Below are positions 22,363 to 34,402 of a DNA stretch of 64,000 nucleotides, one piece after another (position 1 is the first letter of the stretch; every line of letters starts with the position of its first letter). Position numbers and translations under genes: made by a program. The DNA lies in NCBI GenBank assembly GCA_951812925.1, contig OX638370.1, positions 31,925,948 through 31,989,947 on the forward strand, in the 5' to 3' direction. The notes beneath the pieces were generated by a model, which was given only the letters and a program-made list of their open reading frames with translations, was not told where the DNA came from and made no database searches. The DNA is from Calliopum simillimum. Taxonomy: Eukaryota > Arthropoda > Insecta > Diptera > Lauxaniidae.

Positions 22363-22649
22363 CACAGGCCCACAAAAAAAAAAAGTACCATGCGCGAAAG
22401 ATCAGACCACCTGTACTTTATGTTTTCGGGGTCGCTGAATCCGAATATGGTGCCAGAATAGCGAAGTTGGTTCGGGTTTTTTCAGAAACCAGCAAAAATC
22501 AGTAATTTTCAGCATTATTGTTGATTTCTGAAAAAACGCGAACCAACTTCGCTATTCTGGCACCATATTCAGATTCAGCGACCCCAAAAACATAAAGTTC
22601 AGGTGGTCTGATCTTTCGCGCATGGTACTTTTTTTTTTGTGGGCCTGTG
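22363..22649. mobile_element. CACAGG-ended hairpin element, 287 bp
   Basis: Ends CACAGGCCCACAAAAAAA / complement, flanked by TAA on both sides (22360-22362 and 22650-22652). The arms form a near-perfect hairpin containing GTACCATGCGCGAAAGATC and GGGGTCGCTGAATCCGAATA. Two further copies lie at 59028-59548. It lies ~210 bp from GPCR exon 1. Confidence 0.75.
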
Positions 22650-22858
22650 TAATCTTCCTCATGAAACTATACCTTGAAACTATTCCCATTGAAACCTTAC
22701 TTTCCCATTTATCATCCTTTAAAGTGAAGGCATATCTACTCCCATACAAAGGACTAAATTAAGTATGTTTGCATTGAAAAACCGATTTGTGGCCAAAAAC
22801 ACTTAAAACGAGTTCAAAATTTATTTAACTTTTTTTCACCATTTAAGTAAAAACTCAC

Positions 22859-23418
22859 TGGGAACAGTAAAACTCCGTTGTTGTAAAGGTGCCATCTGCG
22901 TTAATATCGAAAATAAAAAAATACGGCAAATTTAAGACACCTGAAAAAATAATCACAGCACAAATCATGCGACGAGCTATTTTACGACGACAAAAACGTG
23001 GCGGTGTACCATTTGGTATACCATGTCGAAGATATATCCAACGATCCAAGCTGACGCAAGCCAAAATTAAGTTGGCCGCACCTGTCGTTATGCCAAATAG
23101 TGGTGTTTGCCATTGCAAATCGTAGGTGAGCCACCAAATGCAATTATAGAAAACACTACGCGAAATTGCTGTCATTGTAATGAGGAAACACGAACAACAA
23201 TCCATCCAGGATAATGCTGCCAAATATGAAAATGCAGACGGTGTCATTTTTGGACGACTAAATACGATGGCATTAATAAAATTCGCACATAAACCAAAAA
23301 CCGCTAGTACCGGTATGACAAATGCGTAGATGATAAAAACACAAGGGGTTGGCTCACTACGTTCCCAGGCAACACAATAATTTTTATCATCCGTTCCGAC
23401 ACTTTCAATGCAATGCAT
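22859..23418 (-). CDS. Class A GPCR, coding exon 1 (TM1-TM4)
   Basis: The start ATG at 23418 follows an in-frame stop ~20 bases upstream, so it is the first usable Met. The exon ends at donor GTGAGT (22858-22853) in phase 2. It encodes a short extracellular N-terminus, TM1 (~27-52), TM2 (~61-84 with the conserved Asp at 73 in LSWMDCC), TM3 (~105-127) with DRW (125-127) in place of DRY, and TM4 (~150-170). Cys93 and Cys185 would form the usual extracellular disulfide. The overall style (no CWxP, no strict NPxxY) resembles the insect FMRFamide/myosuppressin receptor group, but I cannot name the ortholog. It should act at the plasma membrane as a peptide receptor; ligand unknown. The gene totals 497 residues over three exons, with a 10 kb first coding intron. 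Any 5' non-coding exon is not seen. Confidence 0.85.
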
Positions 23419-24190
23419 ACTTTTTGGCGCTGATAATTATTCCGTCTTTTATGTTAAATTTACCGCTAAGTTTTGCCCACGACGACGTTTGTAAATCAAC
23501 TATTTTTATCGTTTGTTAGTTTCGTTATGTCGTTATTTAGTTAACTGGTTACCAATTTCCTAATAAAGATAACAATTAGATAAGCCATGATTGTACACCA
23601 CATACAGTGCTTGAAGATATGACATACTGTTAAGGATTTGAAAATTATTGCCTTCATCAAAGTCTAGATTGAATTACAATCAAAAATATTTCAATATCTA
23701 ATGTTATTTAAAAATTTTCACAAAATTATACTCTTTAATCTAAACAGGCGGGACAAAATTCAACTGTGACCAATTCGAAAAACAATCTCTCAAAAAATCC
23801 ACAGTTGACTTATGCCTCGTTCCTACTACTTTGGTTAATAAAATCGAAAAAAAAAAAATAAACCAAAAGCTTAAAGATCCATGTTGCCGGCTTCTATGGT
23901 TAACTTTTTGAAAGTCGATTAAATTATACTATCCACACTTTTTCACTTATATTTTGAAATAATTTTTTATTATAATTTTTATAAAAGTCACAAAACTAAT
24001 ACATTTTCAATTTTAGCTTTCATTTGTTTTCCCAAGAGGAAAAATATAAAGCTCTTCTCAAGATAGCCCTTCTAAGGTGCTTGTTCCTATAGAAATGTTT
24101 GTTTTAATATTTTAGTAGTATAACAAAAAAGAGAGGAAGAGAAAAATAACGAAATATATATATGTAAAAAAAAAACAAAAATATGTTTAG
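23419..24190. other. 5' side of the GPCR gene, no coding feature
   Basis: AT-rich. Probably 5' UTR, promoter or intron of the GPCR. No clear core promoter motif could be singled out. Confidence 0.35.
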
Positions 24191-26401
24191 TAGTGTGTAT
24201 TGAAATATATGGACGCGTTTTAAAACCCAATTCCACACTCAAATTATGAAAGAAGAAAGATAAACAACTCAGGAAATATAAATTTTTTGACTTTAAAATA
24301 AATTCCTAGCTGGCCAAATGGCCATTGTTTATAAAAACCGAGTGATTTTGCACTGGAGCCTATCTAAAGGTAAATTTTTTTTCCAAAAAACCCCATAGAT
24401 CTCAATATGTGGTCTAAAACAATTTATGTGTGCAAATTTTCAGAGAGATTGTATGACGTGCAGGAGTGTCAGCAAAGGAATAAGAAACGATTATCTTTAA
24501 TGAAACGAATACTTTTTGTACTGGAGCCTATCTAACGGCAGATTTTTTTCCAAAAAACACTACAGATCTCCGTTCGTAGTCGAAAACAACTAATGTATGC
24601 AATTTTTCAGAGAGATTGTATGACGTGCAGGAGTGTCAGCAAAGAAAAAAAAGCACTTATTTTCAATCAAACGTTTAATTTTTGTACAAGAGTCCATCTT
24701 ACGATTCATTTTTTTCAAAAAAAACTTGTGGTACTTGATTTGTCATAAAAAATAAACTATGCACCCAAATTTTAAGATTGGTGGAACGACGTGTGGGAGT
24801 GTCAGCGAAGGATTAAAAAATGGTATACAACCATTTCATGCCTATCGTAACAAGTTCTGCCACACCCCTTCCGATTTCGGTGAAATTTGGTACATGGTAA
24901 TCGTATTGCAGCACGGCGTATTTCATTTTCAAAATCTTTCGAAGAATTTAAATCATGTAAATTACAAAAAAACCTACATTATACGAAATATTGCATGTAC
25001 TGAAATGTTCAAAAAATCATTACTCCTATGCCATTAATGGTACTATCCAAATTTTAAATTCATTTGAAAGGTAATTTTGTCTTCTTTTCTATAAAATTGT
25101 TTTGGAGGGTCGAAAATAGATACTATAGCGTTTTTAGTAGTTTAGTACTAAAATAGTAGTAAATTTAGTAATTTTTACCAAATACAAAACACTTTTACTT
25201 GTGCGCATAGAATGATTCAATCCCTTTCTAAAAATGATCCAAACATAAAAATGAGATAAGAAATGTTCCAGCTATAGGCCATTTTCTGATCGGACCTTTT
25301 TTTAAATTTTCAAAAAATCATATCTTCTTAGCCTCGAGACATATTAATTTTCTCTCTTTTTTGACTGAAAGATTATTTTTTTTTTCTTTCCAAAAAAAAT
25401 ATTTTGTAAGGTAACAAAAGTGTACTCGGGCACGTTTTTTGTAGTTTAGTACTAAAATAGTAATAAATGTAGTACTTTTCATCAACTACAAAAAATTTTA
25501 TTTTCAACTTATAGCATGATTCAATGCCTTTCCAAAACAGGTCTAAACATGAAAATCGGTTAAGAAATGGCCAAGTTATTGGTAATTATTTGAGGAGAGT
25601 TTGTTACATTTTACCTATTTTTCGACTTTTTGCACCCCTCCACAAGCCACAAAAAAAATCGCCAAATTTTTTTTTTGCCATTTTTCAAAGTTTTAGCATG
25701 AAACCAAACCATGTACCGAATTTCAGCGAAATCGGAAGGGGTGTGGCAGATCTTGTTACGATAGGCATGAAATGGCTGTATACCATTTTTTAATCCTTCG
25801 CTGACACTCCCACACGTCGTTCCACCAATCTTAAAATTTGGGTGCATAGTTTATTTTTTATGACGAATCAAGTACCACAAGTTTTTTTTGAAAAAAACGA
25901 ATCGTTAGATGGACTCTAGTACAAAAACTAAACGTTTAATCGAAAATAAGTGCTTTTTTTCTTTGCTGACGCTCTTGCACGTCATACAATCTCTCTAAAA
26001 AATTGCATACATAAGTTGTTTTCAACTACAAACTGAGATCTGTATTTTTTTTTGGAAAAAAATCTGCCGTTAGATAGGCTCCAGTACAAAAAGTATTCGT
26101 TTCATTGAAGATAATCGTTTCTTATTCCTTTGCTGATACTCCTGCACGTCATACGATCTCTCTGAAAATTTGCACACATAAGTTGTTTTAGACCACAAAT
26201 TGAGATCTATGGTGTTTTTTGGAAAAAAATTTACCGTTAGATAGGCTCCAGTGCAAAATCACTCGGTTTTTATAAACAATGGCCATTTGGCCAGCTAGGA
26301 ATTTATTTTAAAGTCAAAAAATTTATATTCCCTGAATTTTTTATCTCTCTTCTTTTATAATTTGAGTGTGGAATTGGGTGTTCGTTTTTCGATACACACT
26401 A
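24191..26401. mobile_element. Foldback-type element (2211 bp) with 8-bp target duplication
   Basis: Ends TAGTGTGTAT / ATACACACTA, flanked by a perfect 8-bp duplication ATGTTTAG (24183-24190 and 26402-26409). The inverted arms are ~700 bp long (24191-~24900 and ~25690-26401) and are built from ~120-bp subrepeats containing attgtatgacgtgcaggagt. The centre holds a direct repeat of ~330 bp (tagtttagtactaaaatagt at ~25135 and ~25445). TAGTG ends and an 8-bp duplication fit the hAT superfamily. No transposase. Confidence 0.75.
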
Positions 26402-26409
26402 ATGTTTAG

Positions 26410-26590
26410 TAAACAAATTTAATACACACGTTTCACAAGCTTATAAACGTAGCTGGGTTCGATTCCCACCGCCGGCAAAATTTTTTTTCTATTTACTTTT
26501 ATTTTGGTATTTTTTTATTTTCTGCTCCATCGAATTCTGTTTGGAGAGACATTTTTATTGAAAAATGTTTTTATATAAATTCTTCATCAT
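26410..26590 (+). other. tRNA 3'-half-like fragment and spacer
   Basis: Contains gctgggttcgattcccaccg (26451-26470), a perfect polymerase III B box with a T-arm-like stem, followed by ccggca and T-runs. There is no matching A box upstream, so it is a tRNA or SINE fragment, not a tRNA gene. Confidence 0.35.
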
Positions 26591-26692
26591 ATACATCAGT
26601 GGTTTAGAATTCTAACAAGTTTGTAGGTGAAATAATATGCTTCTATCTGCCACACTGTGTCCCGTTTCGAATCCTAGTGCGGTCAGTTCATA
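26591..26692 (+). mobile_element. Second tRNA-derived SINE-like fragment
   Basis: Contains atcagtggtttagaattcta (A-box-like), then gtttcgaatcctagtgcgg (B-box-like) ~70 bp later, then a T tail. Degenerate, and assigned only by box order and spacing. Confidence 0.35.
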
Positions 26693-26694
26693 TT

Positions 26695-27320
26695 TTTTTT
26701 TTATACCCTACAACCGGGGTATATTCACTTTGTCCTTCCGTTTGTAGCGCAGAGAAGGAGGCGTGCAAGGATGGAAAAGTATATATATTCTTGATTAGTC
26801 GATATAGCAATGTCCGCCTGTCTGGCTGGCTGTCTGTGCGCGGAAATACATTTTTTGGGAAAACTAAGCAAGATAATTCATTGAAATTTGGTTCTCTGCC
26901 TCCGTCGTCAAAGTTAGCTCGAGGGATTAAAAATGAGTGAAATCAGTCAACGGCCACGCCTACCGCCCATTCAAAAAATATATTCAAAATGCATCTTTAA
27001 GAGTATTTCTCACTACAATACAACCAAAATACACACAAATACTAGGAATAATTGGCGCAAGCTCTGAGCAAAAACTAAACAAATTCGGACAAGAGGGTGT
27101 GTCACCACCCATATAACCAAAAGTTTCAAAATGCTATACTAAAAGAGTTTTTGAGATAATCCAACTAAATTTCACCCAGATACTAAGGGCTATAATGTAA
27201 GCTCTGAGCAAAAGTGGGTGAACTCGGAGAAGAAGGCGTGGCACCTTCCTTATAAACAAAATTTTCGAAATACTGCGGGTAGGGTATCTAATGTTTGGCC
27301 AATCCAAAGGTAACACCCTT
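26695..27320 (+). repeat. Dispersed repeat, 'gtatattcactttg' family, copy 2
   Basis: Begins taccctacaaccggggtata and contains ccgtttgtagcgcagagaag and gaaggcgtggcacc. It shares these phrases with 19700-19870 and ends in a block like the end of that copy (ggccaatccaaagg). Internal direct repeats around 27040-27100 and 27160-27240 (gcgcaagctctgagcaaaa / gtaagctctgagcaaaa). No intact frame. Confidence 0.55.
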
Positions 27321-27818
27321 AGTAGTTTTAATTGAGAGGACGCTTAGCTCCGCATGTATTTTTCTGAATGGCTGCGGTAAGCTTCAAAACGCTTACGTCC
27401 TTGGACATGCAATGTTAAAAAGAAAGAATCCGTATAACGAAACGGAAGCGCTTATGGCTTAAAAAAAGCACTTCAGAAATCCCTTTTGAAAAATTTTTTC
27501 TCACTCAGCAATGGAGACTGCAAAGTAGTCTGAGAAAATATTCCTACTAACTCGCGTTTTTTAATTTCGGAATCACTCTGATAGTTTATGGCTATATTCT
27601 TATGATCAAAGCACTGTGAACATATTTTATCTCTTTGCGGTATGGTAATTTCTATATAATGATGATAAGTTGTTTGCGCTTTACATTTGTTAGAAAATTA
27701 TTTTTTTTTTGTCTGTCATTCATTCATATGACGTTTTTTAAATAGTCTTCCAACCTTTGTTGACGTCATTAATACAACATTATTGTATTGTATTTAAAAT
27801 ACAATTATTATACATTCA
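27321..27818. other. No gene seen
   Basis: AT-rich spacer without a recognisable feature. Confidence 0.4.
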
Positions 27819-28160
27819 GGCATGTTCTGAAATCCAATTCACTTCGGAATCGGAATGAAAGCAATCTTCAGGATCTCTGCATTGCGACAAATAAGATGGA
27901 ATAGGATTTGTATTTCAACAAATAAAATTTACTTATGGTTTCTATTCGATTTACAGAAACATAAATCCGATTTGGTGTTAATTATAACGACCGAACTTCG
28001 AAAAATCCTTTCGCAGTTTTTTTCTACTCTCCAATGGTAATCGAAAGTGCTAGGTTAGAACCCATCCCAAATTTTGTGTTGAAGCGTGTTATCGAAATGC
28101 GGAGCTCTTAAAGATTGCTTTCATTCCGATTCCGAAGTGAATCGGATTTCAGAACATGCC
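27819..28160. repeat. MITE with ~50-bp inverted ends
   Basis: Ends GGCATGTTCTGAAATCC / GGATTTCAGAACATGCC, with the inverted match extending through TTCACTTCGGAATCGGAATG and AAAGCAATCTT. 342 bp, non-coding. The target duplication is not clear. Confidence 0.7.
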
Positions 28161-29439
28161 AGATTATATACATTATTCATCTAAAATGGCATTTTAAATT
28201 TACCTATCTTTTTACATTTTTTGAAACTTATAAAAATATCTACCAACATATTGTTAACGGATTTTTCTGGTGACTGAACAATTTGAGATCTAAATCGAAA
28301 ATCACATTCATCAAAATAAACATTATTATCGATTTTGTTATTTTTATTCATACTTCTATTGTTGATAATAAATTGCTACACACATTGATAACGATTCAAA
28401 TTGTTTATATAATTTGTCATAAGGATATCTAATTAAAGTGTATTGATTTATCAGTGCAGTAATTTGTGTCATTGTTTGTCATTTTGTTATTGCGATAATG
28501 TGTATGCTGTCAAATTTTGGCCTTTTGATTTAATTGAGTGAGTTTTCCCGATGCCAATTGTATAATTTGTGTTTGTAAAGTCAATGACTTTGGGGCGTTT
28601 AAAGTTAAATTTATCAATTTGCCAATTTATGCAGGATAGCGCTGCGACCTTAAAAGATCTCGGATCAAATTAATAAAAGTGTTACTTTTATTTCGATAAA
28701 GTTGACTTATATCGATGGGATCAAGGAACGCTTTGGGAACCATTATGCTGCAAGTATAGTTCAGAGAGTATACAATATATTAATGAGAAAAGCTAGATTT
28801 CGAACATTTCCAAAGTTGTGTTCAAACCCGAAAATTCCTGATTTGTGCAATTATTTAAGCAGCATTTTTTTCAAAAATCTGCGAGAGAAATTTAGAAAAG
28901 TCACCATCACTAGGGATAGTTGCAAGCCCTTAAAATGTCTACTTTGTCTAATTTTTCACTGAAAATTTTTTACTCCAATTGATGATAGTTCAACTCAGAA
29001 ATAGTATTTGAATATGATCAATTAGATCTGCCTTTCTCCGGACTCTTTGTTTGAATACAATATCGGAACAAGTTTCTCTACACAAAACGTTTGATAAAAC
29101 TCGTAAATGGGTATTGAATATAATCAGCAGTGCCTCAGAAGTCCACTTCAATGAAACATCGGAACACGTCTGATCGTCTGATAGCGCAAAAATACATATT
29201 CCATATAAAAAAATTCAAAAAACACAACAAACAAAAATAAGAATACAAATTTTCGATGTGTTTCGCGATGTTAGATCTGAATCCGGCCTTGGAATTGCTC
29301 TATCTCGTATGGTTGTAAAGATGTGCTTACCTAAACAAGCAAAAATATCACATTATTGTATTATTTTTTTGGGGGATTTTAATAGATGGGCTTAAAGGGA
29401 AATACTTTTTATTGAATATTTATATTACGAGTACTCGTA
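28161..29439. other. No supported gene
   Basis: AT-rich. An 86-codon frame at 28702-28962 has no recognisable domain and is not supported. Confidence 0.4.
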
Positions 29440-29835
29440 TTTTTCGTACTGTAAAAGAAAGTCAACGGAAACATCATTGCATGATGTAGTTGGTGTTGTT
29501 GAAAAATCTCTACAGGAAAAGGAACACACTCTAGCGTCTTTTTTGGACATTGAAGGAGCTTTTAATAAAGTCCTTCCAAGTGCGGTTACTGCTAGTCTGC
29601 GTCTTAAAGGCACAGAGCCCAGTGTTACTGCTCTAATTGAAAAAGTTTTATTACGTAGGGTTGTACAATCTGAAATTAACAACTGTACATTAACCAAATC
29701 AGTTTCAAGAGGAACTCCACAGGGTGGAATCTGATTCAGGACGGCTTGACAAAAAGTTTAATCAAACAGGGTGTACGAGTAGTGGCATACACTGATAATA
29801 TTTGTATAATGGTAGTGGGTAAGGACTTGAATAGT
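29440..29835 (+). mobile_element. LINE reverse transcriptase fragment
   Basis: The frame reads STETSLHDVVGVVEKSLQEK, then HTLASFLDIEGAFNKV (RT motif A, with the first catalytic Asp), then SRGTPQGG (RT motif B), then after a small lesion GVRVVAYTDNICIMVVGK, where the YADD box has decayed to YTDN. A dead non-LTR retrotransposon of the group that also carries RNase H (R1/I/LOA-like). Its RNase H domain continues at 30485 beyond an inserted repeat. Confidence 0.75.
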
Positions 29836-29837
29836 GG

Positions 29838-30484
29838 CAAAACTCTTTGTTTACTCAAGAGGAAGGCATCTTACGAAAAAAGCGTTTAAAAGCCAAAAAC
29901 TCTCATCCAACGACCGAATACCATCTTGAGTCACACATCATTTTAAAGCTTTTAAATTATGCTTTAATTTGAAGTACTTTTAAAAAAAATTTAAGGGGGG
30001 TTTTTTTAAAAAAAAATTCAAAAGTATTTTTAAGTTTAAAATATTTCGATGAAAAAAAATTTTTTTCACCATGTAATATTTTTTTATAAAAAGAACATTT
30101 AAAAATGAATGGGACAAGTTACTTTTCAAACTTTGGTGTAAGCTCTAAATTTTTGAAAAAACACCTTTTCATGAAAATGACTAAAAACGCCAACTTCAAC
30201 ACCCCGTATTTTAACAATAAATGGTACTAGGACCAAATCCTCCCGGAATATTGTTTTTGTATATCAACTACTTTATTGCCAAATTTGAGCGAAATCGGAG
30301 ACAAAAAAATTTTCAGCTGGTACTCTTGACGTGTTTTGCTTCATATATATATGCGTAACTTTTTTTACTTTTTTTTTTTTTGACGTGTACCCTTCCAATT
30401 TTTGATTCTTATATAAAAAGTGAACTCTCCACCAAGTTTGGTGAATGTGCCTCAAAAACTGTAGAATTCCACAATTTTTGAGAA
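29838..30484. mobile_element. Dispersed 'ctcaagaggaagg' repeat, copy A, inserted in a LINE
   Basis: Starts gcaaaactctttgtttactc and ends near acgtgttttgcttcatat plus ~130 bp. Similar sequence occurs at 50691-51300 and, inverted in part, at 57965-58450 and 59690-59970. It lies between the RT and RNase H halves of one LINE. Confidence 0.6.
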
Positions 30485-31200
30485 TTCCTCATATATACAG
30501 ATGGGTCAAAATTGGATACAGGCACTGGATTATGTATTTATTCTAAGTCCCTAGACTTAGCAAAGTCTTACAGACTGCCAAACGACTGTAGTGTCTTTCA
30601 GGCGGAGACTTATGCTGTTCTTAAAGCTTGCGAAAACCTCAATGCTTATAAGTCCCAATTTCCTGGAAGCGTTGTTATTTAGGTTGATAGCCAGGCGGCT
30701 ATTAAATCAATCTCATCAAATTGTATCACGTCAAAACTTGTGTTAAACTGTAGGAACATCTTTTGTGATATTAGCGAGAACTATAATTTAACACTTTGCT
30801 GGGTTCCAGGTTATAGTAATTTTGAAGGCAACGAAATCCAAAATACTCTTTTGGCTGACCTCTCAATAAGAAAACCCATTAGCGAGCGTAATAAAGGGAA
30901 AAATCGAAAATAAATGTATTCAGCTTGCTACTTCTAGATGGTCAAATCTTTAAGCTTCAAGCATTGTGCCATGTGAATCCATGCATACCGTTTAGGTTCC
31001 TCAAACATTAGCGAACTTTGTAGAAGTTCTAAAGACTCTGATATGGAAGAAACAATCTTTCATTTCTTTTGGCGAATGTCCAGACGTATAAGGAATTTTG
31101 GTCATTTCAATTTGGAATCGCTGGACTCACTATCTGGAGTGTGTCTTAAATCCATATGGAAGTATATACATATGTACATCTAAGTGGTTCTCTTAGACTT
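30485..31200 (+). mobile_element. LINE RNase H domain and C-terminal end
   Basis: Reads YTDGSKLDTGTGLCIYSKSL (RNase H first Asp), VFQAETYAVLKACENL (catalytic Glu), an in-frame TAG before VDSQAAIKSISS (second Asp), and NLTLCWVPGYSNFEGNEIQN (GH.G.EGNE-type box, with His replaced by Tyr). A cysteine-containing tail follows. Several stops make it a pseudogene. Same element as 29440-29835. Confidence 0.75.
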
Positions 31201-34200
31201 TCTTTGCTAAAGCTCTTAGTATCGGGTATACAATGATGACAACATGTTCATCTCCCGGATCTAACCCAACCTCGTATTTTTTTATTAAATTTTTTGTACA
31301 GTAGATTAAATACTGTTTAAAAGATATTATTAAAATACAAACATTCAATTATTGTGCTAAAAGTTTATTAATAAAAATTGGTGCACTTTTAATGAGTAGA
31401 TTTGAATCTTAAACTCAAAAAAATTGGGATTTCGAAGCTTATCTGTCGAAGGTATAAAACACATTCACAAAAATAAAGCGTTTTCGGAGCCTTGTACCTA
31501 AAAGAAGAAATTTCGGTCTTTCAATAGCCAAAACTTTATATTTTACTAAGAATTCAATATGAATGCAGTTTCTTTAAATCGGTAAAAATTTCTATGGAAT
31601 CTCATTTACTTTAGTTCTTTGCCAAAAGATTTAGGGTCAAATTTGGACCAAACTCAGTATGCTCAAATATTTTTTTTGATGTATCACTTCAATATGCCAT
31701 TTTAAGATTACTCACTTTCTGGCTTTTAAGAATGAAATTTGAAGTTAAAGGAAAGTAAGGTGAAACTTTAAAAAATAAAATTAAACTTTTGGCTCTTTTT
31801 ATTTTTTGATAGTGCAAGCATGATCATATTTGCTGCATCGACGTTATTGATCTAAAATAACATTTCTAAAATTATTTGCTCTTAATGTCTGAAATGAGAA
31901 GAAGGCTAAATATCTTATGAAATAAAACAAAAAATTTTGATCGAAGAGCTTTTTGAATGTTTTATTAGAATTTTTTTTCCCATTTTCATTTATATCAATG
32001 ATTTTTCTTTTCAATAATATAATTTAAATTTTTATTTTTATTTTTAAGAAACTATAAGTAATAATAATACATATTTAAAAATTTTAATAAATTTTTTTTT
32101 GTATGTCTAAGATATATTGTAGTTGGTTTAAAGGTTTTTATTTTTTGTAATTTTAGTCATAACTAGTTAAGTAAATTTGCTAAATTTTAGAGTTACATTT
32201 ATATATATTTTTTTGAATATATTTGTTTTATAAATATTCAAATATACATATACTATTTGAGTATTATTTTTTTTTTGTATGTACGAGTATACACATTTAT
32301 ATATTGTATGTAATAGTTTTCTGAAAATGTTATATAATATATGTATGTAAGTGTTGTTTCAAATATAGTCAAATTATTACTATTGAAATGTTCAGTTTAC
32401 GCAAATGTTTGTTGTTTTATTGTTAAATTTTATATAAACTAAACTAATAAAAATTTAACATTAACAAGAGGCTTAAACATTTAAATTGTAAAACAAAGAA
32501 TATGTGTTTTTGTAAATGTCTTAGTTTTGCTTAGTAAATATATAAATTTGTATACGCTATATAAAGTTATTAAGTTTTTTTTTTTTTTTGTTTTAAACGT
32601 TTTAATAGAAAATATCTAATAAATATTTCTCATATGATTTACATAAAGAAATATGACAGACTTTATAAATTGTTTTTTTGTTTTTCAAATCTTTTAAGTT
32701 TAGTTTTAAATATATAATAAATGTTAACATGTTGGAAAATATAATTGAAAATATTTTTTATGGTTTTTCATATATTTTATTAATAAAAAAAAACACAAAT
32801 TTTTTTATATAAAGTATTAAATGGAGCTCAATAAAGTCAATTATAATGCATTTTTGCAATCAATATACAAATATTACCTATAAACTATAGTTAATGAAAT
32901 TGTTAAGGACTAATGTTTATTAAAGATATTACATCCTTCAAATGGAAAATGTATAAATATTTTATTTCAGTTTTAGTTAAAGGTACTTTTATGCTTTAAG
33001 CTTAGAGTTTATACAGCTAAATTTATATTAATACTTGTTGTAATGTTCTCATAAGTATCGAAAGTTTTGGGAAAGATAACTAAACATTTTGCTGTGGGAT
33101 CCATGGAAATTCTGTCAAAATGGATTTAATCGAGTACATGAAAATATTTTCCCACATCGCTGTAGCTTGAATTTAAGGTTTAAGTATCTTTTCAAAACTA
33201 AACTACACTCCTATATAGTTACATGTATGTATATTTTCTATTATTTTTAGAGCACTTATATTAATAGGTATATTTTGCAAGCAATATTTGCTACCAAGAA
33301 GTATGAAATAGTATATGAACAGAATGTTTAATTCACTTATGTTGTTTTTTTTTTTTTTTTTTGTTTTTTTTTTTTTTTTTTTGTCAACAATGATATTTGA
33401 AAGTAATCACTACTTTTCATAAGGAAAAGTATCTAAAGTATTAGAACGGCGCTTCTGAAATGCAACTGCATTATATGTATGTATGTTTTTATAAAGTTCA
33501 GGCTAATTATTTTCTGAAGGTCTGCGACCACTTTCATATACTACTATTGACCAGAAAAAGCATAAAATTTTTTTTAAGCTGCTTTTCAATAAAATATTTT
33601 AGTTTCATTTTATGTCTACATTAATAACTTGGTCTACTTTTAGGCTGTTATATATGTAGCTAATGCTTGTATAGGCTTTTGTAATGCAAGTGGCTGTTGA
33701 TAGAAAATTTAAGCTTTGTTGATTACAAAAAAGTTATTGGAAATTTTTCTCATGAGAACATAGGTACCTGTTTTTAAATATTCATAGATTTTTTCTAAAT
33801 CAAAGTGGAGATATGACTTTTTGAAGTTAATCCAAGTTTTTTAGATGTTTTTCATACATCATTAATGGTCCACATAACATATAAGTTTTGACCAATGAAA
33901 ACGAGATTTTTTGGCTTGTATGCAAAATAAATCAGTGTAACATTGTGCTTCGTCAACGTTAGCTCGGGGATTGAAAAAGAGTGAAATCAGTTAATGGGTA
34001 CATTTTTGTATACGCTTTATTGCTATAAACGATAATACAACATTACTTAATACATCAATGTAAATATTCTTTGAGATATACCACACTATGCTCCAGCAAT
34101 AGGGTGCTTTTATGGAATTAAAATTTTAATCCAATGTTTTTGGGGCGAACGTTTCTTCATTGACAGGACTATCATAGTTTGACCACAATTTAATAATTGA

Positions 34201-34402
34201 TTAAAAAATTATCTTCATTATATTCTTTGTAGTCCAAAAGAGTGATGTTTAAAAGAATTTTACATTTAAAAATAAAATTATTATCATCAAAATTGTATAC
34301 AGCTTGAAACATATTTAAAAACTTAGGTAGCGACAGAAAACTATTTTATATAATAGAAAGACCTCAGTTTTTTAGGTTATAATTCAATATTCTTACACAT
34401 TA
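31201..34402. other. Very AT-rich region, no gene seen
   Basis: Long T- and A-rich tracts, including T-runs at 33,343-33,382. No convincing frame, RNA gene or repeat with clear ends. Confidence 0.45.

Noticed and set aside
24759..25037. 92-codon frame and its near-twin on the minus strand at 25611-25847
   Set aside because: They are the two arms of one foldback element, so identical residues reflect the inverted repeat, not a protein family.
26441..26480. A tRNA gene
   Set aside because: Only a B box and T-arm are present; no A box or acceptor partner upstream, so no cloverleaf can form.
28702..28962. 86-codon plus-strand frame
   Set aside because: No recognisable domain, no signal peptide and no paralog in the window; length is within chance.
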